Shown piece after piece: positions 1 to 7,479 of a stretch of 64,000 nt of DNA (the stretch's first letter is position 1; each line of letters opens with the position of its first letter). The stretch is taken from positions 1 to 64,000 of the forward strand of contig SVOY01000007.1 of assembly GCA_015066105.1 (NCBI GenBank). Direction: 5' to 3'. Position numbers and translations under genes: made by a program. The notes beneath the pieces are model-generated. The model saw only the letters and a list, made by a program, of their open reading frames with translations. It ran no database searches and had not been told where the DNA came from. The DNA is from Oscillospiraceae bacterium. GTDB taxonomy: Bacteria > Bacillota > Clostridia > Oscillospirales > Acutalibacteraceae.

Positions 1-2
1 TT

Positions 3-98
3 GTGGCTTCAATACAAGAAATTTTCAGTTCTTACGAAACTGCGAAGCACTTTAAAATGCGAAACAGCTTTGCAAGAAAAGGCAAAAATCACCGATAA
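3..98 (+). CDS. Possible 3' end of an unidentified gene
   Basis: An open frame enters from the left edge and stops with TAA at 96-98, inside the left arm of the terminator hairpin that follows. The visible 31 residues end in a basic tail (RKGKNHR). It is too short to assign, and two other frames are also open for part of this stretch. The support is only its position just before a good terminator on the same strand. Confidence 0.25.
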   Translation: MASIQEIFSSYETAKHFKMRNSFARKGKNHR

Positions 99-122
99 TG
101 CTGACGCATATCGGTGATTTTT
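84..122. terminator. Bidirectional rho-independent terminator
   Basis: A perfect 14-bp stem (84-97 with 109-122) closes an 11-nt loop. It has an A-run on the left and a T-run on the right, so it can end transcription from both sides. It sits between the gene entering from the left and the end of the phage cassette on the minus strand. Confidence 0.8.
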
Positions 123-242
123 AACGCGTTATTGTGAAGTTATTTCACTTTTTAAAGAAATACTTCCTTATGGGGTGTCGGCGTTAACCCACGCCGCATA
201 AGGCAGCGTTTGTTTCCGTGACCTTTTTGTGCTTTAATTACC

Positions 243-1055
243 CTACTTGAATGCCGCGTAAACGTAGGTGGCTCCGTCCTCGTTGAGCCTCGTTTCCGTC
301 TCTGAGCTTACCTTGTCGAGCACGTAAAAGCCCTTTGAGGTAAGGTGAAGATTTTTTGAGCATTTTCCGTCAAAGGCAAAGCCGCAGTAGTTTTTCATAA
401 AAAGTATATCCGTGTCAAATACGCTTGAGGGAGAGCCCTGGCGGAAGATGAAAAGAAGCTTCGGCCTGAAGCCAATGTTCACCGTCTGCTCAATATCGTA
501 GCCGTCACCCGTATAGGTGCCCGTAACAAAGGGCTCGTTATATTTTTTGTGCTCGTCGGCGGTTACGTGAATTTCCGTATCCGTAACGTGAGTTTTACAG
601 AAAAAATTCTGCGGCACGCTGATTGCACCGTTATTTGAATCGGGGGCGGGACAGCTCTCTCTTTCGTAAAAGATTTTGCAGATAATTTTAAAGGCCTTTA
701 CCTCGTTGTCGTATTCCGTGTCACCAATGGTGTAGCCGGAAATTTCCGTGATGTATTTTTCGTTGAGGAAGGTAAGCACCTCTTCAAGAAGAATATGGGT
801 CTGAGATGCAAGGGCCGTAAGGGGCGAATAGCAGGTCATACGTATTGTAACCTCGTTTTTCTGGCAGAATTCTCTGTTTTCGTCCTCAAAATAGCTCACG
901 GTATTTTTTTCTGGCACAAATGAAAGGTAGGATTTTTTCAAAGGTATGGGCAGACCCTTTGTGTCAAAGCCCCTTATAGCCGAGCAGGAGGAGGGCTTGA
1001 GCTCGGTGTTTATGGCACTTATCATTTCATCAATAATTTCTGACGTAAAAAGCAT
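243..1055 (-). CDS. Phage connector/tail-completion-like protein with adhesin-like C-terminus
   Basis: This 270-residue protein is the last gene of the minus-strand phage cassette and starts 1 nt after the preceding stop codon. Roughly residues 1-160 have the size and position of a head-tail joining or tail-completion protein. From about residue 175 the sequence changes to a pattern seen at the ends of phage tail fibres and adhesins: GTYTGDG followed by IGFRPKLLFIF and more beta-rich sequence. The two-part architecture is seen directly; the functional labels are inference from gene order and that motif. It could instead be a small decoration or receptor-binding protein. ATG start with a good upstream AAGGAGG. 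Confidence 0.5.
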   Translation of the reverse strand: MLFTSEIIDEMISAINTELKPSSCSAIRGFDTKGLPIPLKKSYLSFVPEKNTVSYFEDENREFCQKNEVTIRMTCYSPLTALASQTHILLEEVLTFLNEKYITEISGYTIGDTEYDNEVKAFKIICKIFYERESCPAPDSNNGAISVPQNFFCKTHVTDTEIHVTADEHKKYNEPFVTGTYTGDGYDIEQTVNIGFRPKLLFIFRQGSPSSVFDTDILFMKNYCGFAFDGKCSKNLHLTSKGFYVLDKVSSETETRLNEDGATYVYAAFK

Positions 1056-1056
1056 A

Positions 1057-1395
1057 TTATTCCTCCTTGCTTACAATAGACCAGGTGTAGCAGGGCGAAG
1101 AGCCGAAATAAACCTTTTCGGTGTGGTCTATGCTAAGGTGCGTGTTTTCGCGGTAAAGCGCAATTTCGGTGCCGTCAACGTCTGAAAGGTCAATATCAGC
1201 CGGAGATAAAAGCAGATATTTTTTAAGGCTGTCATAGCCGAGCTCCGTTGCAACGCCCTTGAGATAAATTTTATTCTTGTATCTCAGGGGCTGGAGCAGA
1301 CCGTAAAAGGTATTTACGGTCTGTGCTCCTTTTTTTATCGTAAGCTCAAGCCCCATTCTGCCGAAAATGGCTGAGGGTATTTTATTACTGTGCAT
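1057..1395 (-). CDS. Phage head-closure/head-tail adaptor-like protein
   Basis: A 112-residue protein in the place where phages encode head-closure or adaptor proteins, between a gp6-like connector and the last cassette gene. I chose the ATG at 1395 because GGAGG lies 11 nt upstream and it overlaps the previous gene by only 11 nt; the longer frame would overlap by 89 nt. The sequence is a small beta-rich protein (KGAQTVNTFYGLLQPLRYK) with no catalytic motif. The assignment rests on gene order and size. Confidence 0.5.
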   Translation of the reverse strand: MHSNKIPSAIFGRMGLELTIKKGAQTVNTFYGLLQPLRYKNKIYLKGVATELGYDSLKKYLLLSPADIDLSDVDGTEIALYRENTHLSIDHTEKVYFGSSPCYTWSIVSKEE

Positions 1396-1747
1396 AGCAG
1401 CCAAAGCCTCCGTCCTGAAGAATACTGTGCGCCCTTGCAAGGGCCTCATCACGTATGCGGCTTTCTCTTTCAAGTGCCTTGAGGGGACTGTTGTTTACGC
1501 TTATGTCGCCCGCACGGTAGCTTTCGCATTTGTCCGTTGCCGAGGCGGTGCGCACAAAAAACTGATAGTGTGCAACCGCGGCGGCAGTTTCCGTAATGAG
1601 AGGGTTATCGGGTGAAACGCCCGTGCGCAGATTTTCGTTTACAAAGCGAAGACCGATTTCGCAAAAGGAAAGCAGCTCACTTTCTGAACAGTCGGCGGTA
1701 TCGTAATTACTGCGAAGGACGGTTAAAACATCGTTGGCCGTAATCAT
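1385..1747 (-). CDS. Phage head-tail connector (gp6-like)
   Basis: A 120-residue, mostly helical protein beginning MITANDVLTVLRSNYD, directly downstream of the major capsid gene. Size, helical character and position match gp6/gp15-type connectors that bind below the portal and gate the DNA channel. No enzymatic motif is visible. It is spaced 12 nt from the capsid gene and overlaps the next gene, which indicates translational coupling. Family by synteny; moderate certainty. Confidence 0.55.
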   Translation of the reverse strand: MITANDVLTVLRSNYDTADCSESELLSFCEIGLRFVNENLRTGVSPDNPLITETAAAVAHYQFFVRTASATDKCESYRAGDISVNNSPLKALERESRIRDEALARAHSILQDGGFGCYAQ

Positions 1748-1759
1748 AAGGCACCTTCC

Positions 1760-2764
1760 TTAAATGCAGTTGACCTTTACGCAGGCGTTGTCGTAAATTT
1801 TTGAAAAGCCTGCAATGGTTGTGATTGCCGCTCTTTCAAGCTGGCGGTCAATGAGCTTGTCATATTCCGTTGTAACGGGCATTGCCTCAACCTTTTCAAG
1901 GGTGCAGGTTTTGTCAAAGCCGATAAGGGTGCTTTCGGGCATAGCCTCGCTTTTAAAGAGCTCTGCACCGAGGGGCGTAATCATTTTGCCGCTTGCGTGG
2001 AAGTCGAGACCCTTGTAGCTGTCTCTGAATTCGGGCAGTGCAAGAAGCTGACGCATAATATCGGGAGAAGCAATCATTGTTGTAAGATTGTAGGGTGAAA
2101 GGGTGTTCCAGAGGGTGAGAAGGTCGCTGTAGCTGATGGTGTCGCCCTCCATGCTGATGCCGGGCGCACTGTTTGAATTGCCGTCGCCGTTGATAAGGAT
2201 TTCAATAGCCTGAGAAAGCTGAGTGCGTGCAATGCCTGCACCAATCTGCTTGAGAGCAACGGAGAAAAGGTCAAGCCTCTGAAAGCGGATTGCCTCGTAT
2301 GAGGCACTGAGAAGTCTGCCGCACTTGTTGAGGGAAACAAGTCTGTCCTTGGTCACAATTTTTGTTTCGGGGATGAAGGCACCCTCGGCAACGAGTGAGG
2401 GCTCATAGTTTTTGTCACCGCGTACGGTTGTTACCGAGCGGTAGTCAAGGCCCTCGATTTTGGTTGTTGTGGCAATGATTGAGTCAAGGATGCTTGAATT
2501 TTCAATGCCCTGAGTAACTGAGCGTGAAATATATTCGGGGAAAAGCACCGAGGAGTCCGTTGTTCTGAAAAACTTTTCAATGGGGTCGCTGTTTCTGCCG
2601 CTTACCTTAATGTCGAAACGCTTGAGCTGACGCTGAAAGGCGTCAAGGCCCTCAAGCTCAGTGCCTATGTAATTTTCGCTGGGGTCAATGCTTTCAAGAG
2701 CCTCCGTGAAGCTTTTGCCGGTGGTGTAAAGACCTTTATCGAGCTTAATGTTATCAAAATTCAT
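1760..2764 (-). CDS. Phage major capsid protein (HK97-fold type)
   Basis: A 334-residue protein with the features of HK97-type capsid subunits: a helical N-terminal arm (residues 1-60), an E-loop-like region with FIPETKIVTKDRLVSLNKCG, a long spine-helix region (ALKQIGAGIARTQLSQAIEILINGDG) and a C-terminal beta segment. It follows the protease and decoration genes, as in siphophage head operons, and has AAGGAGGAAGGAATAAT before its ATG. It would assemble the icosahedral shell. No long cleavable delta domain is obvious, so maturation may rely on the separate protease/scaffold protein. Confidence 0.85.
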   Translation of the reverse strand: MNFDNIKLDKGLYTTGKSFTEALESIDPSENYIGTELEGLDAFQRQLKRFDIKVSGRNSDPIEKFFRTTDSSVLFPEYISRSVTQGIENSSILDSIIATTTKIEGLDYRSVTTVRGDKNYEPSLVAEGAFIPETKIVTKDRLVSLNKCGRLLSASYEAIRFQRLDLFSVALKQIGAGIARTQLSQAIEILINGDGNSNSAPGISMEGDTISYSDLLTLWNTLSPYNLTTMIASPDIMRQLLALPEFRDSYKGLDFHASGKMITPLGAELFKSEAMPESTLIGFDKTCTLEKVEAMPVTTEYDKLIDRQLERAAITTIAGFSKIYDNACVKVNCI

Positions 2765-2779
2765 ATTATTCCTTCCTCC

Positions 2780-3124
2780 TTAAAGAATGATTTCCATAGT
2801 TTTTGTTGCAATATCCACACTCAGCACGGTGTAGGGCTTGCCGTTTTCCTCGTCAACCTCAAGGTTGCCCGTATTACCAACGGAAAGCTTACAGATGCCT
2901 ACGTTGGGAATGGTGCTTTTGAAGCTTACCTCTGCATAGCCGCGGATTACGACCGAGGCAATGCCGTTGCGGTAGGCTGAAACAATGCCCGTAAAGGCGC
3001 CGCCGGATTCGGCGTAATAGATATCACCCGTATTCTGAAGGGCAACAGCTCTTTTGGGCTGTACGGTTGACTGGGTTTTAAAGGTGACCTCCTGAGAATC
3101 GAAGCCGTTAAAATATGTGTTCAT
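2780..3124 (-). CDS. Capsid decoration/stabilising protein (DUF2190-like)
   Basis: A 114-residue beta-rich protein with VALQNTGDIYYAESGGAFTG and repeated Gly/Ala turns, between the protease/scaffold and major capsid genes. This size and place are typical of trimeric capsid cement proteins that sit on the outside of the shell. It starts 12 nt downstream of the protease stop, with a GGAGG site. The family name is from memory of similar sequences, not a search. Confidence 0.6.
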   Translation of the reverse strand: MNTYFNGFDSQEVTFKTQSTVQPKRAVALQNTGDIYYAESGGAFTGIVSAYRNGIASVVIRGYAEVSFKSTIPNVGICKLSVGNTGNLEVDEENGKPYTVLSVDIATKTMEIIL

Positions 3125-3136
3125 AATTATTCCTCC

Positions 3137-4066
3137 TTAGATTTTGAATGAATTGTTGTCGTGTGCGGTTTTGGTTTTGCCCGTGCCTTTGAGCTGAAGG
3201 CTTACGGGAATGATTTCGGCGGCCTGAGCCCTGAGAGAATCGGAAAGGGAGATAAGCTCCGGGACTGACATAGACTCACAATGCTTTATAAAAAGGTCAG
3301 GGTCTATTCTGCTCATGGCAATAAGGGCGTATTTTCTTATTTCCTTTGTGAGAAACTGTCTGTAAAGTGCTCCGTCCTCTGCCTTTCTTTCAAGGCTTTT
3401 TACATATTTGGCAGAGTAAAGAGCCTCGTCCGTTGCGGCGTTGATAACAGAGGCTCCTTTTTGGTCGCTTACGGTGCAAAAGGCCTTTGTAACGCCTGCA
3501 TTTTTCTGGGCGGGCACGGCCACAAAGGACCATTCATAGGCATCCTTTGCGTCGGAGAGTATGCCGTGGCAAAGCTTTTTGCCGTAGCATTTTCCCTTGA
3601 TGTGCTTACATTCGTGGGCTTTCATATCCTTGCCGCAGATTGAGCAGGTGAGCCTGCCCATGCTGCAGCCGACGCTTACCTCTTTTTTGATTCCGCCCTC
3701 AATCTGCTCAATCATCTCCTTGTTTTCGTCGGTGATGAGCATATAAGCCTTTGCCTTGAGTGCGGTATAGGCTTCGCCGGTGGCGGTCTTTTTTGTGCTG
3801 TCCTCTTCAAGCCAGGTTTTGAAAATTCTTGCCTTCTGATTCTGTGAGCTCATGCTGTGGTCGGATATCCCCGTTTTACCTGCAAAAAGGGGAAGAAGCT
3901 CCTTGAGTGCATCGGTGGAAAAACGCTCAAAGTCACGGTCAACCTCATTGTCGCAGAGGGTGAGTGTGAAGCAGTATACGCTTTCCTTTTCAAGGGGATT
4001 TCTTGCATAGGTGTTGATAAGCTCAAGCTCAGAGGGGTCGGGTGTGTTGTTAGCTGAGGGAGTCAT
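3137..4066 (-). CDS. Prohead protease/scaffold protein with Cys-rich insert
   Basis: A 309-residue protein between portal and decoration genes. It contains the conserved block of Clostridia phage head proteases: SVGCSMGRLTCSICGKDM, then a CKHIKGKCYGKKLC cluster, then YEWSFVAVPAQKNAGV. The Cys/His cluster (about residues 135-165) may bind zinc. The last ~100 residues are helical and could act as the scaffold. The ATG start has AGGAGGTGAAAT upstream and overlaps the portal stop by 17 nt. Role: shaping and maturing the prohead. Confidence 0.75.
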   Translation of the reverse strand: MTPSANNTPDPSELELINTYARNPLEKESVYCFTLTLCDNEVDRDFERFSTDALKELLPLFAGKTGISDHSMSSQNQKARIFKTWLEEDSTKKTATGEAYTALKAKAYMLITDENKEMIEQIEGGIKKEVSVGCSMGRLTCSICGKDMKAHECKHIKGKCYGKKLCHGILSDAKDAYEWSFVAVPAQKNAGVTKAFCTVSDQKGASVINAATDEALYSAKYVKSLERKAEDGALYRQFLTKEIRKYALIAMSRIDPDLFIKHCESMSVPELISLSDSLRAQAAEIIPVSLQLKGTGKTKTAHDNNSFKI

Positions 4067-5222
4067 TTGTTATTTCACCTCCTGTTTCTGCAATGATTTT
4101 TTGGGTCTGCGCATCGTAATAGCGGCTTTTTGCAAGCTCTGAAATATCCTGGAGGGTGATAGCCTCCCAGTCAATTTCAAAGTCGCAGTCAAAGCCGTGG
4201 AGTCTGAGAAAAAGACGGCAGAGCTTTGAAATTACGGGGTTCAGTGCGCGGCGGTAGTATTCAATTTCGCTTGTGAGAATATCCGCCTGCTGAGAGCTCA
4301 TTCTTTCCGTGGTTGACCAGGAAAGTCCGAGAAGAAAGGGCGGTATGCCGAGCTTTGCAACAATCTGCTCAAGCATCTGTCTTACGGGAATTTCACTGTC
4401 AAGAATCTGATTGTCTGCGCCGATAGCCTTGATGCTTACATCGCCCACGGCCACAAAATCCTTTGCCGCGCCGCTGCCCGTTGACATCGCCTTGCTCCAT
4501 TCGCTTGCAACAAGCATGGCTCTTTCCTTTGCGTAGGCCTTGTCGATTGCATCGTTCTGAGGCTTGTAGGTTACGGCGAAGCGCACATTGCCCACACGCT
4601 CCCAGTTTGTGCCGAGGGTGTTGTAAATTTTAAGCAGTATATCCGTCACAAAGGGCAGACCCTTGAGTATTGACGTGCCGTAAATTGCCCCGGGCTCAGG
4701 GTTGAGAACCGACAGAAGAATAAGTGCGGGATATTTTACGGGCGTGAATCTGCCGTTACCCTTATCGGTGTTTACAACGATATCAAGGGCACTGCTTCCG
4801 CGGCTGAGCGAAATGTCTCTGAGGTCCGCATTGTAAAGGTGGGTTATTGTGTTTCCGTCGGTTACTGCCTCGCCTATTGCGGTGCCGTAGGTGAGAAGCT
4901 GCTCGAGAAAAACGGATAAAAAGGCCTCAATACCCTGACCTGTTCCGCCGACGTTTACGCTTGCGAGAAAATCGCCGAGCAATTTTTCGGCCGTTTTGTT
5001 TTCACAGCATACTCTGAAGCTGCCGATAAGGCGTATAATTTTGTAAATTGCGGCGTCAATAATGGGTATTGCTTCACGAAGTGACTTATAAAGGGCCATA
5101 TCCGCCGTTGACATAGGGTTGTAGCCGTCAAGCATTACAAAGGGATGCTTTTTGTCAGCGGTCTGGGGCACGGCAACGGCATTGCTTTGGGGCTTTTCCT
5201 TTTTTCTTTTACCTATGGTCAA
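4050..5222 (-). CDS. Phage portal protein
   Basis: A 390-residue portal protein. Portal-family features include the core LIGSFRVCCENKTAEKLLGDF and QLLTYGTAIGEAV, and the C-terminal GIPPFLLGL followed by QADILTSEIEYYRRALNPV. The portal is the dodecameric DNA gate at one capsid vertex. The start is TTG, with AAAGGAG 7 nt upstream; there is no ATG near the site. It lies 43 nt after the large terminase and overlaps the protease gene. Confidence 0.88.
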   Translation of the reverse strand: MTIGKRKKEKPQSNAVAVPQTADKKHPFVMLDGYNPMSTADMALYKSLREAIPIIDAAIYKIIRLIGSFRVCCENKTAEKLLGDFLASVNVGGTGQGIEAFLSVFLEQLLTYGTAIGEAVTDGNTITHLYNADLRDISLSRGSSALDIVVNTDKGNGRFTPVKYPALILLSVLNPEPGAIYGTSILKGLPFVTDILLKIYNTLGTNWERVGNVRFAVTYKPQNDAIDKAYAKERAMLVASEWSKAMSTGSGAAKDFVAVGDVSIKAIGADNQILDSEIPVRQMLEQIVAKLGIPPFLLGLSWSTTERMSSQQADILTSEIEYYRRALNPVISKLCRLFLRLHGFDCDFEIDWEAITLQDISELAKSRYYDAQTQKIIAETGGEITNDSLS

Positions 5223-5265
5223 AATTTCACTCCTTTCTGTTTCTTGCCCTTAAAGGGCGTAGTGC

Positions 5266-6525
5266 TTATCTGCTTGAGGCAAAAACAAAAAATCCGTCAT
5301 CCTCATTTGAAAGAACGTTAAGCACAAAATAGCGTATGTCATCCATAGCGTGGTCGTGCTCCTTTTTCGGGGTGTCCCTGCGTGCACCCTCGTCCCAGCG
5401 GTAAAGTGAGAATTCCTTTAAGGCACTTCTGCACGCAGGGGATATTCTGATTTTGCCGTCGCGCAAGGCACCCTGCACCTTGCGTATTCCGTCCACCACA
5501 TCATTTTTTGCGGGGATGACGGTGAATTTGCCGTGTCGGCAGATACATTCGATGAAGGAGGCGGCTGAGGGGTCTGCGATTACCGCCTCAATGTGCTTTC
5601 CGTCGGTCAGCCTTTCAAGCTCACGGTAATACTCCTCATCGGTTTTTTGCGTGCCCTCCTCTCTTGAGCTGAAATAGTATTCGTCAATGCGGTACCACAC
5701 CTCATTCTGAAGGCCCCAGAGGCCCATTGAGGTAGGATTGACCGTGCCGTAATCGCAGGAGACGTAATACTTTTGAAAGTCCTTTCCGGGCGGCTCGCAG
5801 GTGTATTTGCCCTTTGCCGCATCGGGGTATACAAGTCCGTCAACGGCAACCCAACGCCCGAGCACAAACCTTTCGTAAAAGGCACCGCTGTAAAGGCTTT
5901 CGTAGCGGCGGATTACCTTTTGTGAAAGCGAGGGATTGTCGCTCATAAGAAAGTGGAGATAAAGGCAGTTTTTTTCTTCGTGCTTCAGAATCCACTCCTT
6001 ATAAAACCAGTGCATGGGGTTTTCCGGGTTGCAGTTGAACCAGAATTTTGAGCCGGGCACCGAGCAACGTGCAAGGGCCTGCTCAACAAAGGAACGGGGC
6101 ATGAGAGCAACCTCGTCAAGGAGAATTCCGCCGAGGGTCATGCCCTGAATGAGGGCGGCAGAGCCCTCGTCGCGGCCGCCGAAGAGATAAAAGCGGTTTT
6201 TTCTGCCGTTAAGAGAAATTTCCACAAGATTCTGACTTAATTTTTCCTTACATTCAAAGCCGAGCTCACGAAGGCGGGGTAGAAGCTGAGTGATAATGTT
6301 TCGCCTGAGTGAGGTTATGGTTTTGCCGCAAAGTGCAAAGGAAGTATCGTCAAAGCCGTAAAAGGCCCAGGTAACAAAGGATAATGACATACAGGTGGTT
6401 TTTCCGCTTCGCACCGCTCCGTCGCATATAAGTCCGTCACAGCCGCTGAAGGGTGAGCACTCATGCCACCAGGTGAGTGCGGCAAGCTGCTTTTTTGAAA
6501 ACGAGGTGAATTCCTTTTTATTCAA
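5266..6525 (-). CDS. Terminase large subunit
   Basis: A 419-residue DNA-packaging motor. Walker A is GAVRSGKT (residues 36-43) and Walker B is GGILLDEVALMP. The RNase H-like nuclease half carries its three acidic positions in SCDYGTVNPTS, AVIADPSAASF and HDHAMDDIRYF. I chose a TTG at 6525 because AAGGAGG lies 6 nt upstream and it overlaps the small-subunit stop by 8 nt; the longer frame to 6645 would run through the small-subunit gene and its extra N-terminus looks non-native. Both ATPase and nuclease centres appear intact. Confidence 0.9.
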   Translation of the reverse strand: MNKKEFTSFSKKQLAALTWWHECSPFSGCDGLICDGAVRSGKTTCMSLSFVTWAFYGFDDTSFALCGKTITSLRRNIITQLLPRLRELGFECKEKLSQNLVEISLNGRKNRFYLFGGRDEGSAALIQGMTLGGILLDEVALMPRSFVEQALARCSVPGSKFWFNCNPENPMHWFYKEWILKHEEKNCLYLHFLMSDNPSLSQKVIRRYESLYSGAFYERFVLGRWVAVDGLVYPDAAKGKYTCEPPGKDFQKYYVSCDYGTVNPTSMGLWGLQNEVWYRIDEYYFSSREEGTQKTDEEYYRELERLTDGKHIEAVIADPSAASFIECICRHGKFTVIPAKNDVVDGIRKVQGALRDGKIRISPACRSALKEFSLYRWDEGARRDTPKKEHDHAMDDIRYFVLNVLSNEDDGFFVFASSR

Positions 6526-6997
6526 GGCCGTCCTCCTTGAGCGCGCAGGCGGACTGTGCAATGGCGGAATAAAGCGAAGCTCCCGTAAGGGCATCCTTTT
6601 CGTCACAAAGCTGCTGAAGCTTTTCGAGGGCTTTAAGGCGGTCAAAAAATTTTATTTCAATGTCTCCGCCCTTTTTTCTCTTGATTTCGGAAATGTTGAA
6701 AAGGTCCATATTCTCAATGCTTTTTTCGTCTGACTGATCACAGTAGAGAAGCCTTATTGCATCGCTGACACAGCCGAAGGCAAGTCTCACATAGCCCTGG
6801 GCTATATCTTTTTTGTCGGCCCTTCGCTGCTTGTCAAGCTCGTCAATAAAGTCTCTTATCTCCTTTCTTCTGAGAAGTCTGATTGCGGATTTTTCGGGAA
6901 AATGATAGCCCGATTTTGCCGCCGCCTCTCTGCCGTTACGGTTAAGTCCGTAATAGGTGCAGAAAAGCCTTTCCTTACTTGTTATTTCTTTTGCGAT
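6518..6997 (-). CDS. Terminase small subunit, apparent ATC start codon
   Basis: The frame reads through 159 residues: an N-terminal helix-turn-helix-like block (KERLFCTYYGLNRNGREAAA), a basic linker, then a helical C-terminus. This matches small terminases that recognise phage DNA. No ATG, GTG or TTG exists before the GTG at 6790, which would delete the DNA-binding part. An AAAGGAG at 7005-7011 lies exactly 7 nt from an ATC at 6997, so I infer an ATC start. A sequencing error or a degraded start is the alternative. Confidence 0.65.
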   Translation of the reverse strand: MAKEITSKERLFCTYYGLNRNGREAAAKSGYHFPEKSAIRLLRRKEIRDFIDELDKQRRADKKDIAQGYVRLAFGCVSDAIRLLYCDQSDEKSIENMDLFNISEIKRKKGGDIEIKFFDRLKALEKLQQLCDEKDALTGASLYSAIAQSACALKEDGLE

Positions 6998-7011
6998 GTT
7001 GATTCTCCTTT

Positions 7012-7027
7012 CTGAGAGAAAAGTCTC
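7012..7027. repeat. Small dyad in the leader of the terminase gene
   Basis: GAGAGA and TCTCTC separated by four bases lie immediately upstream of the small-terminase ribosome site. If transcribed, this hairpin could shield or expose the site. Role is inference. Confidence 0.3.
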
Positions 7028-7047
7028 TCACTTATAGCACGTAAAAG

Positions 7048-7080
7048 CCCATTTGTTGCACGTTTTATGCAACAAATGGG
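7048..7080. promoter_or_regulatory. Perfect 13-bp inverted repeat upstream of the capsid cassette
   Basis: CCCATTTGTTGCA at 7048-7060 is repeated in inverse at 7068-7080 with a 7-base spacer. It lies between the divergent starts of the phage cassette and the 29-residue peptide gene. It lacks a convincing T-run on either side, so it reads better as a repressor operator or RNA hairpin than as a terminator. Confidence 0.5.
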
Positions 7081-7206
7081 TAAAATAGGTGAAATTTTTC
7101 AAAAAACAGTATTATAAGAGCAAAAAATAATAAAAAAACGGCATTTTTACCGCTGCGGAATTTTCGAATATCGTTATATAAAAATGAATAATTTTTGAAT
7201 TAACTA

Positions 7207-7235
7207 TTGACATTGTTTAAAGTGTAGTATATAAT
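7207..7235 (+). promoter_or_regulatory. Perfect consensus sigma-A promoter for the small peptide
   Basis: TTGACA (7207-7212), a 17-base spacer and TATAAT (7230-7235) match the vegetative consensus at every position. The peptide start codon is 54 nt downstream of the -10 box. Such a match predicts strong expression. Confidence 0.9.
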
Positions 7236-7289
7236 GAAATCAAGTTAAAGGGCTTTCCCTGCAGCTAATCTAAAAAGGAGGACAAACTA

Positions 7290-7379
7290 ATGCTTGATTG
7301 GATCAAAGACAACTGGGCAGCTATCGTAGCTTTCTTCGACAAGTTCTACGGTATCCTTAAGGAAATTATCGGTGAATAA
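7290..7379 (+). CDS. 29-residue amphipathic peptide, unknown function
   Basis: AAAAGGAGG lies 8 nt upstream of an ATG that opens a 29-codon frame ending in TAA at 7377-7379. The peptide begins MLDWIKDNWAAIVAFF and ends KEIIGE. Leu2, Ile5, Trp9, Ile12, Phe16, Phe19, Leu23 and Ile26 fall at 3-4 residue steps, giving one hydrophobic face against Asp/Lys/Glu on the other: a single amphipathic helix. A perfect promoter and a strong terminator frame it as its own transcription unit. There is no leader or processing motif. In length and amphipathicity it resembles phenol-soluble-modulin or leaderless-bacteriocin peptides, but that is analogy only; a membrane-associated regulator or a lysis peptide linked to the divergent phage cassette are alternatives. 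Confidence 0.75.
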   Translation: MLDWIKDNWAAIVAFFDKFYGILKEIIGE

Positions 7380-7437
7380 TTTTTAACTGCGCGGTAAAAA
7401 TTACACTACTTTAAAATTTGAAATTTTAAAACAAAAG

Positions 7438-7462
7438 CCACCCTTTACGGGTGGTTTTTTGT
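7438..7462. terminator. Bidirectional terminator between the peptide gene and mfd
   Basis: CCACCC and GGGTGG form the stem around TTTAC. A run of six T follows on the plus strand and CTTTTG on the minus strand, so it serves both the peptide gene and the convergent mfd. Confidence 0.85.
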
Positions 7463-7479
7463 TGCTTTGATTTAATATA

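Noticed and set aside
5266..6645. Longer N-terminus for the large terminase
   Set aside because: The extra 40 residues are read from within the small-terminase gene and there is no ribosome site at 6645, whereas AAGGAGG precedes the TTG at 6525.
7048..7080. Rho-independent terminator
   Set aside because: The stem is strong but only four T follow on one strand and none on the other, and it lies upstream of genes on both sides.
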